A stretch of DNA of 64,000 nucleotides, from the NCBI RefSeq assembly GCF_009758015.1, contig NZ_WSEL01000003.1, forward strand, positions 744,001 to 808,000, given 5' to 3'. The position numbers and the translations under genes are program-made. Source of the stretch: Ramlibacter pinisoli. GTDB taxonomy: Bacteria > Pseudomonadota > Gammaproteobacteria > Burkholderiales > Burkholderiaceae_C. The notes beneath the pieces were generated by a model. It saw only the letters and a list, made by a program, of their open reading frames with translations. It had not been told where the DNA came from and searched no databases. The stretch's first letter is position 1, and every line of letters starts with the position of its first letter. This document shows positions 8,761-16,945 of the stretch, one piece after another.

Positions 8761-8776
8761 ATTCTGTATACGGAAT
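8761..8776. promoter_or_regulatory. Probable GntR-family operator
   Basis: ATTCTGTATACGGAAT is a 16-bp palindrome matching in 14 of 16 positions, with the GTATAC core common to FadR/GntR boxes. It lies in the 53-bp gap between the divergent hydrolase (8735) and regulator (8789) genes, so a dimeric GntR protein could repress both directions. Confidence 0.6.
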
Positions 8777-8788
8777 TCATTGATCCGA

Positions 8789-9481
8789 ATGCCGAACACC
8801 CCCACGCTCGTCCGCCTGGAAGCGGCACCCGACCTCGTCGACCAGGTCTACCGCCGGTTGCTCGACGCCATCAGCGAGGGATCGCTCGCGCCGGGGCAGC
8901 GTATCACCCAGGAAGAGATCGCGCAGCAGCTCGCCGTCTCGCGCCAGCCGGTGCTGCAGGCGCTGCGGCTGCTGAAGAAAGACGGCTTCGTGCAGGACGC
9001 CCCCGGCCGCGGGCTGCTGGTGGCGCCGCTCGATGCCGACTGGACCCAGGCCGTCTACCAGGTGCGCGGCGCCCTCGACGCCCTGGCCGCCCGCCTCGCG
9101 GCGCAGGCCCGCTACCGCCTCGATCCCCGGCTGCTGGAGGCCGGGCGCAAGGCGGCGCGCGGCCGCAACGTGAAGGCCATGATCGATGCCGACCTGGCGT
9201 TCCACGATGCGATCTACGCCGCCTCGGGCAACCCGCTCATCGCACAGAGCGCGCACCAGCACTGGCGCCACCTGCGCCGCGTGATGGGCGCCGTGCTGCA
9301 GCAGTCACGCCAGCGCGAGACCGTGTGGGACGAACACGAGGCCATCGCCCGCGCCATCGCCGCCGGCGACGCCGATCGCGCCGCCCAGTCGATGCAGCAG
9401 CACGGCCAGCGCGCCGCCGAGAACCTCGCCCAGCGCCTGGCCGGCGTCCTGGGCACCGCTTCCCAGCAGACCCCCACCTGA
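8789..9481 (+). CDS. GntR-family (FCD-type) transcriptional regulator
   Basis: 230-residue regulator. An N-terminal winged helix (ITQEEIAQQLAVSRQPVLQALRLLKKDGFV, about residues 35-65) is followed by an all-helical FCD ligand domain with metal-binding His positions (DLAFHDAIY, HEAIARAI). It is the first gene of a plus-strand operon, 13 bp before the PhyH oxygenase, and probably senses a carboxylate made or used by this pathway. ATG 8789 is preferred to the upstream TTG 8780. No good ribosome binding site is visible for either, so the message may be nearly leaderless. Confidence 0.85.
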   Translation: MPNTPTLVRLEAAPDLVDQVYRRLLDAISEGSLAPGQRITQEEIAQQLAVSRQPVLQALRLLKKDGFVQDAPGRGLLVAPLDADWTQAVYQVRGALDALAARLAAQARYRLDPRLLEAGRKAARGRNVKAMIDADLAFHDAIYAASGNPLIAQSAHQHWRHLRRVMGAVLQQSRQRETVWDEHEAIARAIAAGDADRAAQSMQQHGQRAAENLAQRLAGVLGTASQQTPT

Positions 9482-9494
9482 AGGAGACACCGCC

Positions 9495-10376
9495 ATGCAC
9501 CTGACCAAGGACCAGCTCGCGCAGTTCGACCGCGAGGGCTACCTGTTCTTTCCCGGCCAGTTCTCGCCGGCCGAAACGCAGACGCTGCGGGACGCGGTGC
9601 CGGACCTGTACGCCCGGCGCGAGGCCTACAACGTGCGCGAGAAGGGCAGCGACGCGGTGCGCACCAACTTCGCGGCCCACATGGTGAGCGAGCCCTTCGC
9701 CCGGCTGGCGCGGCACCCGCGGATGGTCCGTCCGGTGATGGACCTGTTCGACGAGCAGGTCTACATGCACCAGTTCAAGATCAACGGCAAGATGGCCTTC
9801 GAGGGCGACGTCTGGCAGTGGCACCAGGACTACGGCACCTGGCTCAACGACGACCAGATGCCCACCGAGCGCGCCATGAACGTCGCCATCTTCCTGGACG
9901 ACGTGAACGAGTACAACGGCCCGCTGATGTTCATCCCGGGCAGCCACAAGAAGGGCGTGGTGGAAGCGAAGCACGACCTCACCACGACCAGCTACCCGCT
10001 TTGGACCGTCGACAACGACCTGATCGCCCAGCTGGTCGAGCGCGCCGGCGGCAAGGACGGCGGCATCGTCAGCCCCAAGGGGCCGGCCGGCTCGATGATC
10101 CTGTTCCACAGCTGCCTGGTGCATGCCTCCAGCAGCAACCTCTCGCCCTGGAACCGCGTCAGCGTGTACCTGAGCCTGTGTGCCGTCTCCAACCACATCC
10201 GCCGCTTCAAGCGGCCCGAGTACATCGCGCACCGCGACTTCGCGCCGATCGAGTGCCTGCCGGACGACTGCCTGCAGCGGCCCTACCCCGTGGACCTGCC
10301 CTGGAAGGACGGCCTGCCCGCCAGCGCGCTGCAGACCAGCAGCGTCCCCTTCGCCGACATGAAGCAAGCCGCCTGA
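9495..10376 (+). CDS. Phytanoyl-CoA dioxygenase (PhyH/EctD-like) family Fe(II)/2-oxoglutarate oxygenase
   Basis: 293-residue non-haem iron oxygenase. The facial triad is visible as His110 and Asp112 in WQWHQDYGTWLNDDQMP and His210 in LFHSCLVHASSSN, with Arg221 placed to bind 2-oxoglutarate. The HQDYGTW segment resembles ectoine hydroxylase, but there are no ectoine genes here, so it probably hydroxylates another small substrate feeding the two dehydrogenases downstream. AAGGAGACACC forms a good ribosome binding site. It is followed after 6 bp by the SAF-domain oxidoreductase. Confidence 0.85.
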   Translation: MHLTKDQLAQFDREGYLFFPGQFSPAETQTLRDAVPDLYARREAYNVREKGSDAVRTNFAAHMVSEPFARLARHPRMVRPVMDLFDEQVYMHQFKINGKMAFEGDVWQWHQDYGTWLNDDQMPTERAMNVAIFLDDVNEYNGPLMFIPGSHKKGVVEAKHDLTTTSYPLWTVDNDLIAQLVERAGGKDGGIVSPKGPAGSMILFHSCLVHASSSNLSPWNRVSVYLSLCAVSNHIRRFKRPEYIAHRDFAPIECLPDDCLQRPYPVDLPWKDGLPASALQTSSVPFADMKQAA

Positions 10377-10382
10377 ACCAGC

Positions 10383-11741
10383 ATGAGCCTCCACGCCAAG
10401 CTCCAGCAACGCGCCGCCGCCGGCAAGCCCGTGCGCATCGGCCTCATCGGCGCCGGCAAGTTCGGCTCCATGTACCTGGCCCAGGTGCCCCGCACCCCGG
10501 GCGTGCACCTGGTGGGCATCGCCGACCTGTCGCCGTCGGCCGCCCGCGCCAACCTGGCCCGCGTGGGCTGGGACCCGCAGCGCGCCGAAGCGGCCTCGCT
10601 CGACGCCGCCCTGAAGGCCGGCACCACCCACGTGGGCGAGGACTGGCAGGCGCTGGTGCGCCATCCGGCCATCGACGTCGTCGTCGAGTGCACCGGCCAC
10701 CCGATCGCCGCGGTCGACCACTGCCTGGAAGCGTTCGCGCACGGCAAGCACGTGGTCAACGTCACGGTGGAGGCCGATGCCTTCTGCGGGCCCCTGCTGG
10801 CGCGCAAGGCCCAGGAGGCCGGCGTCGTGTACTCGCTGGCCTTCGGCGACCAGCCGGCGCTGATCTGCGACCTGGTGGACTGGGCGCGCACCTGCGGCTT
10901 CCCGGTGGTGGCGGCCGGCCGCGGGCACAAGTGGCTGCCGCACTTCTGCGAGTCGACACCCGAAACGGTGTGGGGCTACTACGGCCTGACGCCGGAACAG
11001 GCCAGCCGCGGCGGCCTGAACCCCAAGATGTTCAACAGCTTCCTCGATGGCTCCAAGCCGTCGATCGAAAGCACCGCGGTCGCCAACGCCACCGGGCTGG
11101 GCGTGCCCAGCAACGGCCTGCTCTACCCGCCCGCCAGCGTCGAGGACATCCCCTTCGTCACCCGCCCGCGCAGCGAGGGCGGCGTGCTCGAACGCAAGGG
11201 CATGGTGGAGGTGGTGTCCTCGCTGGAGCCCGACGGCCGCACCATCCCCTACGACATCCGCATGGGCGTCTGGGTGACCGTCGAAGCCGAGACCGAGTAC
11301 ATCAAGAACTGCTTCGAGGAATACAACGCCCACACCGACCCGAGCGGACGCTACTTCACCCTGTACAAGCGCTGGCACCTGATCGGGCTGGAGGTCGGGG
11401 TGTCGGTGGCGTCGGTGGCGCTGCGCGGCGAGCCGACCGGCGTGGCCACCGGCTGGAACGCCGACGTGGTGGCCACCGCCAAGCGCGACCTGCAGCCTGG
11501 CGACATGCTGGATGGCGAAGGCGGCTACACGGTCTGGGGCAAGCTCCTGCCGGCCGAGACATCGGTGCGCCTGGGCGGCCTGCCGCTCGGGCTGGCCCAC
11601 GACGTGAAGGTGGTGCGGCCAGTCAAGAAGGGCCAGAGCCTGAGCTGGGCCGACGTGGCGATGGATACTTCTACCCGCGCCTGGCAGGTGCGCAAGCAGA
11701 TGGAAGAGCTGTTCGCCAAGCCCCTGCTGAAAGCCGCGTGA
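10383..11741 (+). CDS. NAD(P)-dependent oxidoreductase with C-terminal SAF domain
   Basis: 452 residues. The N-terminal Rossmann fold (IGLIGAGKFGSMYLAQ, residues 19-34) resembles homoserine-dehydrogenase-type NAD(P)-binding domains. The C-terminal region (about 360-450) looks like a SAF domain (antifreeze/sialate-synthase fold), with phrases such as AKRDLQPGDMLDGEGGYTVWG and VVRPVKKGQSLSWADV. Members of this family occur in sugar-acid and polyol catabolic clusters. Its exact reaction is not established from sequence. It is co-transcribed with the PhyH oxygenase and precedes a 3-hydroxyacid dehydrogenase by 61 bp. Confidence 0.75.
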   Translation: MSLHAKLQQRAAAGKPVRIGLIGAGKFGSMYLAQVPRTPGVHLVGIADLSPSAARANLARVGWDPQRAEAASLDAALKAGTTHVGEDWQALVRHPAIDVVVECTGHPIAAVDHCLEAFAHGKHVVNVTVEADAFCGPLLARKAQEAGVVYSLAFGDQPALICDLVDWARTCGFPVVAAGRGHKWLPHFCESTPETVWGYYGLTPEQASRGGLNPKMFNSFLDGSKPSIESTAVANATGLGVPSNGLLYPPASVEDIPFVTRPRSEGGVLERKGMVEVVSSLEPDGRTIPYDIRMGVWVTVEAETEYIKNCFEEYNAHTDPSGRYFTLYKRWHLIGLEVGVSVASVALRGEPTGVATGWNADVVATAKRDLQPGDMLDGEGGYTVWGKLLPAETSVRLGGLPLGLAHDVKVVRPVKKGQSLSWADVAMDTSTRAWQVRKQMEELFAKPLLKAA

Positions 11742-11802
11742 CAGGCAACCCTCGACCGGCCGCCCCATCATCGGCGGCCTGCGAGGCACGGGAGGACGAT
11801 TC

Positions 11803-12672
11803 ATGAAGATTGCATTGCTGGGAACGGGCCGCATGGGCCTGCCGATGGCCCGCCGCCTGTGCGAGGCCGGCCACACCGTGTCGGTCTGGAACCGCACCCG
11901 CGAGAAGGCGCAGCCGCTGGCCGCCAGCGGCGCCACCGTCTGCGACACGCCCGCCCAGGCCGTCGCCGACGCCGAGATCACGGTGGGCATGCTCGAGAGC
12001 GGCCCCATCGTCCAGGACGTCCTGTTCGCCCAGGACGCCGCCCGGGCCATGCGCCGAGGCAGCCTGTTCATCGACATGGCCTCCATCCAGCCGCGCGAGG
12101 CCCGCGACCACGCGGCCCGGCTGGGTGAACTCGGGGTCGACTGCCTCGACGCCCCGGTCTCCGGCGGCACCGTGGGCGCCGAGAACGGCACCCTGGTCAT
12201 CATGGTCGGCGGCAAGGCGCCCGACTTCGAGCGCGCCGTCCCGGTGTTCCAGGTCTTCGGGCGCGCCACGCACGTGGGGCCGCACGGCACCGGCCAGCTC
12301 ACCAAGCTGGCCAACCAGATGATCGTCGGCATCACCATCGGCGCCGTGGCCGAATCGCTGCTGCTGTGCGCCAAGGGCGGCGCCGACATGGCCAAGGTGC
12401 GCGAGGCCATCACCGGCGGCTTCGCCGACAGCCGCATCCTGCAACTGCACGGCCAGCGCATGGTCGAGCGCGACTTCGCGCCCCGGGCCCGGATGTCGGT
12501 GCAGGCCAAGGACATGCGCAATGCCCTCGCCACGGCCGAGGAGATCGGCTTCGACGCCCCCATCACGCGGCTGTTCGAGCAGCTCTACGCGGCCGGCCTG
12601 GAGCACGGCCTCACCGACCTCGACCATTCGGGCCTCTTCGTCGAGCTGGCCAGCCGCAACGGCATGCGCTGA
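11803..12672 (+). CDS. 3-hydroxyisobutyrate/tartronate-semialdehyde-type beta-hydroxyacid dehydrogenase
   Basis: 289-residue NAD(P)-dependent dehydrogenase. Cofactor motif GTGRMGLPMA (residues 7-16), substrate motif DAPVSGGTVGAENGT (116-130) and catalytic Lys168 with Asn171 in KLANQM are intact. It should interconvert a 3-hydroxy acid and its semialdehyde. It is the last gene of the GntR-PhyH-SAF operon, with GGAGG before the ATG. The combination of an oxygenase and two dehydrogenases suggests stepwise oxidation of a hydroxylated carboxylate. The specific substrate is not identifiable. Confidence 0.88.
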   Translation: MKIALLGTGRMGLPMARRLCEAGHTVSVWNRTREKAQPLAASGATVCDTPAQAVADAEITVGMLESGPIVQDVLFAQDAARAMRRGSLFIDMASIQPREARDHAARLGELGVDCLDAPVSGGTVGAENGTLVIMVGGKAPDFERAVPVFQVFGRATHVGPHGTGQLTKLANQMIVGITIGAVAESLLLCAKGGADMAKVREAITGGFADSRILQLHGQRMVERDFAPRARMSVQAKDMRNALATAEEIGFDAPITRLFEQLYAAGLEHGLTDLDHSGLFVELASRNGMR

Positions 12673-12715
12673 GCCGGGCCGGTGCGTCGAGTTGGGATAG
12701 AATGATGACCGTTGT

Positions 12716-12791
<76 letters not shown>

Positions 12792-12801
12792 CAATCTTTC
12801 C

Positions 12802-12828
12802 AAGGCCTTGATTTATCAAGGCCTTTTT
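12802..12828 (+). terminator. Rho-independent terminator after tRNA-Ala
   Basis: A perfect 10-bp stem AAGGCCTTGA / TCAAGGCCTT with loop TTTA is followed by Ts. It terminates the tRNA-Ala transcript and lies between it and the convergent hydrolase gene ending at 12872. Confidence 0.85.
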
Positions 12829-12871
12829 CTTTTGCCTTGCTCGTCAAGGCCCTTTCTCTTGGCCCCGGCAA

Positions 12872-14227
12872 TCACTTGGCGAGCCCCGCGGGCTTGGCCT
12901 CGGCAGCCGCGGCGGGCTTGCCTTCGGCGGCGGCCGCGCCATCGATGCCCGGCAGGCTGGTCGTGAAGCGGTCCTCGATGAAGGCCTGGATGGTGGGGCG
13001 CAGGATGTTGGGCGCCTTGAACACGCCGTAGTGCGCGCCCGGGTCGGGGAAATGCGCGAAGAACGCACCGGGCACCTGCTCGGCCGCCTTGCGCGCGTTC
13101 TCCACCATCAGCCACATGTCGGTGTCCACGTGCACGACGAGGGTGCGCGCCTTGATGCGCTTGAGGTCCTTGTTGATGTTGTAGGAGAAGCCGGCGTTGT
13201 TGCGGTACCAGTAGTCGACCGGGTCCTCGTTCTTCACGCGATTGATGTAGGTCTGCCCCGCATCGCCCTTGGGGTCCCAGTAGAAGACTTCCTTCTGCAA
13301 GGTGGACCAGGGCGTCCCGGAGCGCACCGGGAAGGTGTAGCCCGTGAGCTGCAGGGCGGACCACATGAACTCGAGGCCCTTCTTGGGATGCTTCTCCTCG
13401 GGCAGGTGGTAGTAGTTGCCGCCGGTCTCCCGCCAGACCGGGTCGGACTCGATGGCCGCCTGGCCGAGGCGGAAGGTCCACTGGCCCACCGGATCGCTGC
13501 CGTCCGAGGCGGTCGTGCCGCCGATCGGCATGATGCCCTTCACGAACCCGCCCGGTGAATACATGACGCCCCACACCCAGCTTTGCGTGGCGCCCATGGA
13601 GACGCCCGTGGCCACCTCCACCTGGGCCACCTTCAGGTGGTCGCGCAGCAATTGGTAGTTGGCCTGCACGATGTCGAAGTAGCTGTACTGCGGGAACTTG
13701 CGGCCCAGGCCCGCCGACGGCTTGGCCTCGCCCCAGAGGCCGATCGCATCCAGGAACACCACGTAGAAGCGTTCGGTGTCGATGGTGCGCCCCGGGCCGA
13801 CGATGGCGCCGCCGGAGAAGGCGTTGGCCGGCTGGCCTTCGTACCAGGTGTTGTACATCCAGGTGGCGTCGCCGGAGTAGAAGGTGTTGATGATCAGCGC
13901 GTTGGTGATCTCCCCCTGCGCATTGCGCCGCGGCGTTCCCACGGCGATGTACCCCACCTTCAGGGGCGGCGCGCCCAGCGACTCGAGCGTCGTGCCGCCC
14001 GCGGCGCCGTTGCGCCACGAGCCGGGGCCGGCGTCCAGGTCGTACTTGCCGCCGATGCGGAAGTTCGGGATCGTGTAGTACTGCTTCTTGGCGTCCTGCG
14101 CCATGATCGACGAGGGCGGCGTGATCTGGTGGATCTTGCTCACGTCGAAGGCCTGGCCGTGCGCGGGCAGGCAGCAGGCGCACAGCGCAGCGCCGGCCAG
14201 AAGGATCGCGCGGGATGTCGTGTTCAT
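12872..14227 (-). CDS. Exported MetX-like alpha/beta-hydrolase-fold protein
   Basis: 451 residues with a signal peptide ending AHGQA (about residue 25). The core resembles homoserine O-acetyltransferase (MetX) folds: nucleophile Ser210 in the GVSMGATQSW elbow, a late Asp in VVHVDTDMW and His in AHYGVFKA. Export argues against amino-acid biosynthesis; a periplasmic esterase or acyltransferase is more likely. It starts 8 bp after the 842-residue paralogue and shares about 430 aligned residues of layout with that protein's first domain. Both end in GLAK preceded by a low-complexity Ala/Lys/Pro linker (AEAKPAGLAK here). ATG 14227 gives the clean signal peptide. Confidence 0.75.
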   Translation of the reverse strand: MNTTSRAILLAGAALCACCLPAHGQAFDVSKIHQITPPSSIMAQDAKKQYYTIPNFRIGGKYDLDAGPGSWRNGAAGGTTLESLGAPPLKVGYIAVGTPRRNAQGEITNALIINTFYSGDATWMYNTWYEGQPANAFSGGAIVGPGRTIDTERFYVVFLDAIGLWGEAKPSAGLGRKFPQYSYFDIVQANYQLLRDHLKVAQVEVATGVSMGATQSWVWGVMYSPGGFVKGIMPIGGTTASDGSDPVGQWTFRLGQAAIESDPVWRETGGNYYHLPEEKHPKKGLEFMWSALQLTGYTFPVRSGTPWSTLQKEVFYWDPKGDAGQTYINRVKNEDPVDYWYRNNAGFSYNINKDLKRIKARTLVVHVDTDMWLMVENARKAAEQVPGAFFAHFPDPGAHYGVFKAPNILRPTIQAFIEDRFTTSLPGIDGAAAAEGKPAAAAEAKPAGLAK

Positions 14228-14235
14228 GGCGGACC

Positions 14236-16764
14236 TCACTTGGCGAGACCGGTGGGCTTCCCGGCTGGCGCTTCGGCGGCGGCGGTGGTCGACCCACCGC
14301 CGTTTTCCAGCGCTTCCATGACGTCGGGCGACGTGGCGTCGACGCGGCCGCGCTTCATGAAGTCCACCGTGTCGCGTGCGTACTCGTACGGCACGTCGGT
14401 GTGGATGAAGTGGCCCACGCCGGGGTACACCTTGATCACCGGCGGGTTGCCCGCGGCGGTCATGCGCTGCTTGAAGGGCACGATGATGCTCTTGGACAGC
14501 CCCGTGAGGCCATTGAGCGCCGTCCCGGGGATGAAGGGCTCCTGCGCGCCGAACGCCAGGAAGATGGGCGCCTTGATCTTCGTGACCTGCTTGTAGATCG
14601 AAGCCGGGTCGTCGGCGTTCAGCTCGGAGCAGATCGAGTACAGGTCGTAGATGAACATGAACGACCATTGCTCGAACTCGCGGCGGTTGCCGGTGATCAT
14701 CGCCACGCGCTGGTCGGTGTGCAGCCGCGCGTACTCGGTGTCGTTGAAGAAGTAGCCGGTGTTGGTGGCCACCGCGCCGCCGGCGGGATCGCGCTTCTTG
14801 AAGTAGAAGAAGTCGCGCACGCCCTGCGGGCTGCGCTTGAGTTCGCCTTCGACCAGACCCATCGGGTCGTAGGCCGCATGCCAGGCCTTCGGGTCGTAGG
14901 CGATGGTCTTGTCGCAGATCGGCAGGTCCTTGTCGCCCATGCGGAAGGTGCGCTGGTACTCCTCCAGGCCCGCGGGCGCCTCGAGCGCGAGTCCCTGCAC
15001 CGCCTCGGGGTAGCGCAGCGCATAGCCGATCACCGTCTGCCCGCCCAGCGAGTGCCCGTGGTAGAAGGCCTTCTTCACCCCCAGCCGGCCCACGATGAGG
15101 GCGTGGAAGGCATCCCGCACGTCATTGAGCGTGCGCGTCATCGGCTTGTCCAGGTTGCCCGGGCCGGAGGTTCCCCACTGCGGCATGTCCGGCGCGATCA
15201 CGCGGTAGCCGTGTTCGACGGCGTACTTGATCAGGTAGCCATAGTGCGCGCCGAAGGCGCCCTTGCCGTGCACGACCACCAGCACCGGCGGGTTGGCCGA
15301 CTTGCCGCAGTATTCGTCCATGTAGCCCAGTTCCCAGGCGACGCCGCGCTTGTCCTTGACCGTCGCGTACTTCACCGGGAAGGGTGACACCATCTCCTGC
15401 TTCCAGAAGGAACGGTCCGGGCTCGGCTGCATGTTCACCTTGGGCGTGCGGTAGTTCGTGGCCTCGCACACCAGGCCCTGGTCGGGCAGCACGTCGATGT
15501 CGTGCATGTAGGTGTCGAAGATCGGGTTGGTCTTCAGCACGTTGAGCGCCTTGAACACCGCGTAGTGCGCGGTCGGATCGGACAGCCCCACGTACTGCCC
15601 GCCGGGAATCGCCTGGGCCGCGGCCCGTGCCTTGTCCGAGATCAGCCACTGGTCGTTGTCGACGTGCACGACCAGGGTGCGCGCCTTCATCTGCGGCAGC
15701 AGCTTGTTGACGTTGTGGATCTCGCCGACCGTGTCGCGGTACCAGAGGTCGACGCCATCGAAGAGCTTCGCGAGGTTCTTCAGGTTGGCGCCGGCGTTGC
15801 TGCCCATGCGCGGGTCGGGTTCCCAGGTGAAGACTTCCTTGGAGACGGCATCCCAGCCCTGGCTCTGCCGGTAGTTCAGGTCGTAGCCGGTGATGGAGAG
15901 CATCGACCAGTGGAACTCGACCCCCTTGTTCGGGTGCTGCTCCTTCGGCAGCTTGTAGTAGTCGCCCTTGGTCGCCACCCACACGGGGTCGGACTCGAGC
16001 GCCGCCTTGGCCAGCTGGAAGGTCCACGCCGCCACCGGCCCTTCCCCGTCCGTCGCCGTGGCTCCGCCGATGGGCATGACGGCGGCCACCATCCCGGGAT
16101 GCATCAGGCCCCAGTAGTAGGCCTGGGTGCCGCCCATCGAAGCGCCGGTGGAGAGCACGACATGGCCGACCTTGAGGTGGTCGCGCAGCAGCCGGTAGTT
16201 GAGCTGCACCATGTCGTAGTAGCTGTAGACGGGGAACTTGCGTCCCAGCCCGTCCGAGGGCTTGGAGGCACCCCACAGGCCCAGGCCGTCGACGAACACG
16301 ACGTAGAAGCGGTTGGTGTCGAACAGCAGGCCGGGCCCGACCAGGGCGCCGCCCGAGAAGCCGTTGCCCTTCTGCCCCGCGTACCAGTTGTTGTACATCG
16401 CGGTGGCGTCGCCGGAGTAGTACGAGCTCACGACGATAGCGTTGACGATCTCGCCCTTCGCGTTGCGCTTGGGCGTGCCCACCGCGATGTAGGCGGTACG
16501 CGCCGGGCCGGCGCCGAGCGATTCGAGCGTGACCCCGTCCGGCGCGCCGTTCTCCCACGCCTTGGGATCGGCCAGGTCGTACTTGCCGCCGATGCGGAAG
16601 TTGGGCAGCGTCCAGGTCTGCTTCAGGCCGTCCAGCTCGGCCACGACCGACCGGGGCGTGAGGGTTTGCTGAGCATGCGCCGGCACGAGCGGCACGAGGG
16701 CCGCGACCAGTGCAAACAGGCATCCGGCGACCACGCCGGGCAGCGAAGGAAGAAGGCGGCCCAT
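14236..16764 (-). CDS. Exported two-domain alpha/beta-hydrolase (MetX-like domain fused to a second hydrolase domain)
   Basis: 842-residue protein with signal peptide (residues 1-31, ending AHA). Domain 1 (about 35-435) is MetX-like with nucleophile Ser209 in STGASMGGTQAYYWG. Domain 2 (about 470-810) is a separate hydrolase with oxyanion VVVHGKGAFG, nucleophile GHSLGG and His in PGVGHFIHTD. Each domain looks catalytically complete. The tail ends GKPTGLAK, echoing the downstream paralogue. ATG 16764 is preceded by AGGAG at 9-nt spacing. It is first in a two-gene operon, divergent from the 16946 hydrolase, with the TTGGAC palindrome in the shared promoter region. Substrate unknown; a polyester, diester or similar is speculative. 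Confidence 0.75.
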   Translation of the reverse strand: MGRLLPSLPGVVAGCLFALVAALVPLVPAHAQQTLTPRSVVAELDGLKQTWTLPNFRIGGKYDLADPKAWENGAPDGVTLESLGAGPARTAYIAVGTPKRNAKGEIVNAIVVSSYYSGDATAMYNNWYAGQKGNGFSGGALVGPGLLFDTNRFYVVFVDGLGLWGASKPSDGLGRKFPVYSYYDMVQLNYRLLRDHLKVGHVVLSTGASMGGTQAYYWGLMHPGMVAAVMPIGGATATDGEGPVAAWTFQLAKAALESDPVWVATKGDYYKLPKEQHPNKGVEFHWSMLSITGYDLNYRQSQGWDAVSKEVFTWEPDPRMGSNAGANLKNLAKLFDGVDLWYRDTVGEIHNVNKLLPQMKARTLVVHVDNDQWLISDKARAAAQAIPGGQYVGLSDPTAHYAVFKALNVLKTNPIFDTYMHDIDVLPDQGLVCEATNYRTPKVNMQPSPDRSFWKQEMVSPFPVKYATVKDKRGVAWELGYMDEYCGKSANPPVLVVVHGKGAFGAHYGYLIKYAVEHGYRVIAPDMPQWGTSGPGNLDKPMTRTLNDVRDAFHALIVGRLGVKKAFYHGHSLGGQTVIGYALRYPEAVQGLALEAPAGLEEYQRTFRMGDKDLPICDKTIAYDPKAWHAAYDPMGLVEGELKRSPQGVRDFFYFKKRDPAGGAVATNTGYFFNDTEYARLHTDQRVAMITGNRREFEQWSFMFIYDLYSICSELNADDPASIYKQVTKIKAPIFLAFGAQEPFIPGTALNGLTGLSKSIIVPFKQRMTAAGNPPVIKVYPGVGHFIHTDVPYEYARDTVDFMKRGRVDATSPDVMEALENGGGSTTAAAEAPAGKPTGLAK

Positions 16765-16864
16765 GAACGTCACTCCTGGCCGCCGCCCCGATTCGACCCG
16801 GGACGGCCGGGGACTCCATCCGCGGCGGCACGGCAGCGTGCGGCAGCCGCCCGGCTGGCGCAAG

Positions 16865-16880
16865 TTGGACCAAAGGCCAA
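16865..16880. promoter_or_regulatory. TTGGAC-type palindrome, site 1
   Basis: TTGGACCAAAGGCCAA. Its complement, TTGGCCTTTGGTCCAA, differs at one base from the site at 42770. It lies between divergent hydrolase genes, 65 bp before ATG 16946 and 100 bp before ATG 16764. It is one of six related sites in this window. Confidence 0.65.
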
Positions 16881-16945
16881 TGAGTGCACGCCTGGCTCGG
16901 GTGCAAGATGCAGGCCCCGCGAGAGCGGTTCCCGCCGTAGGTTCC

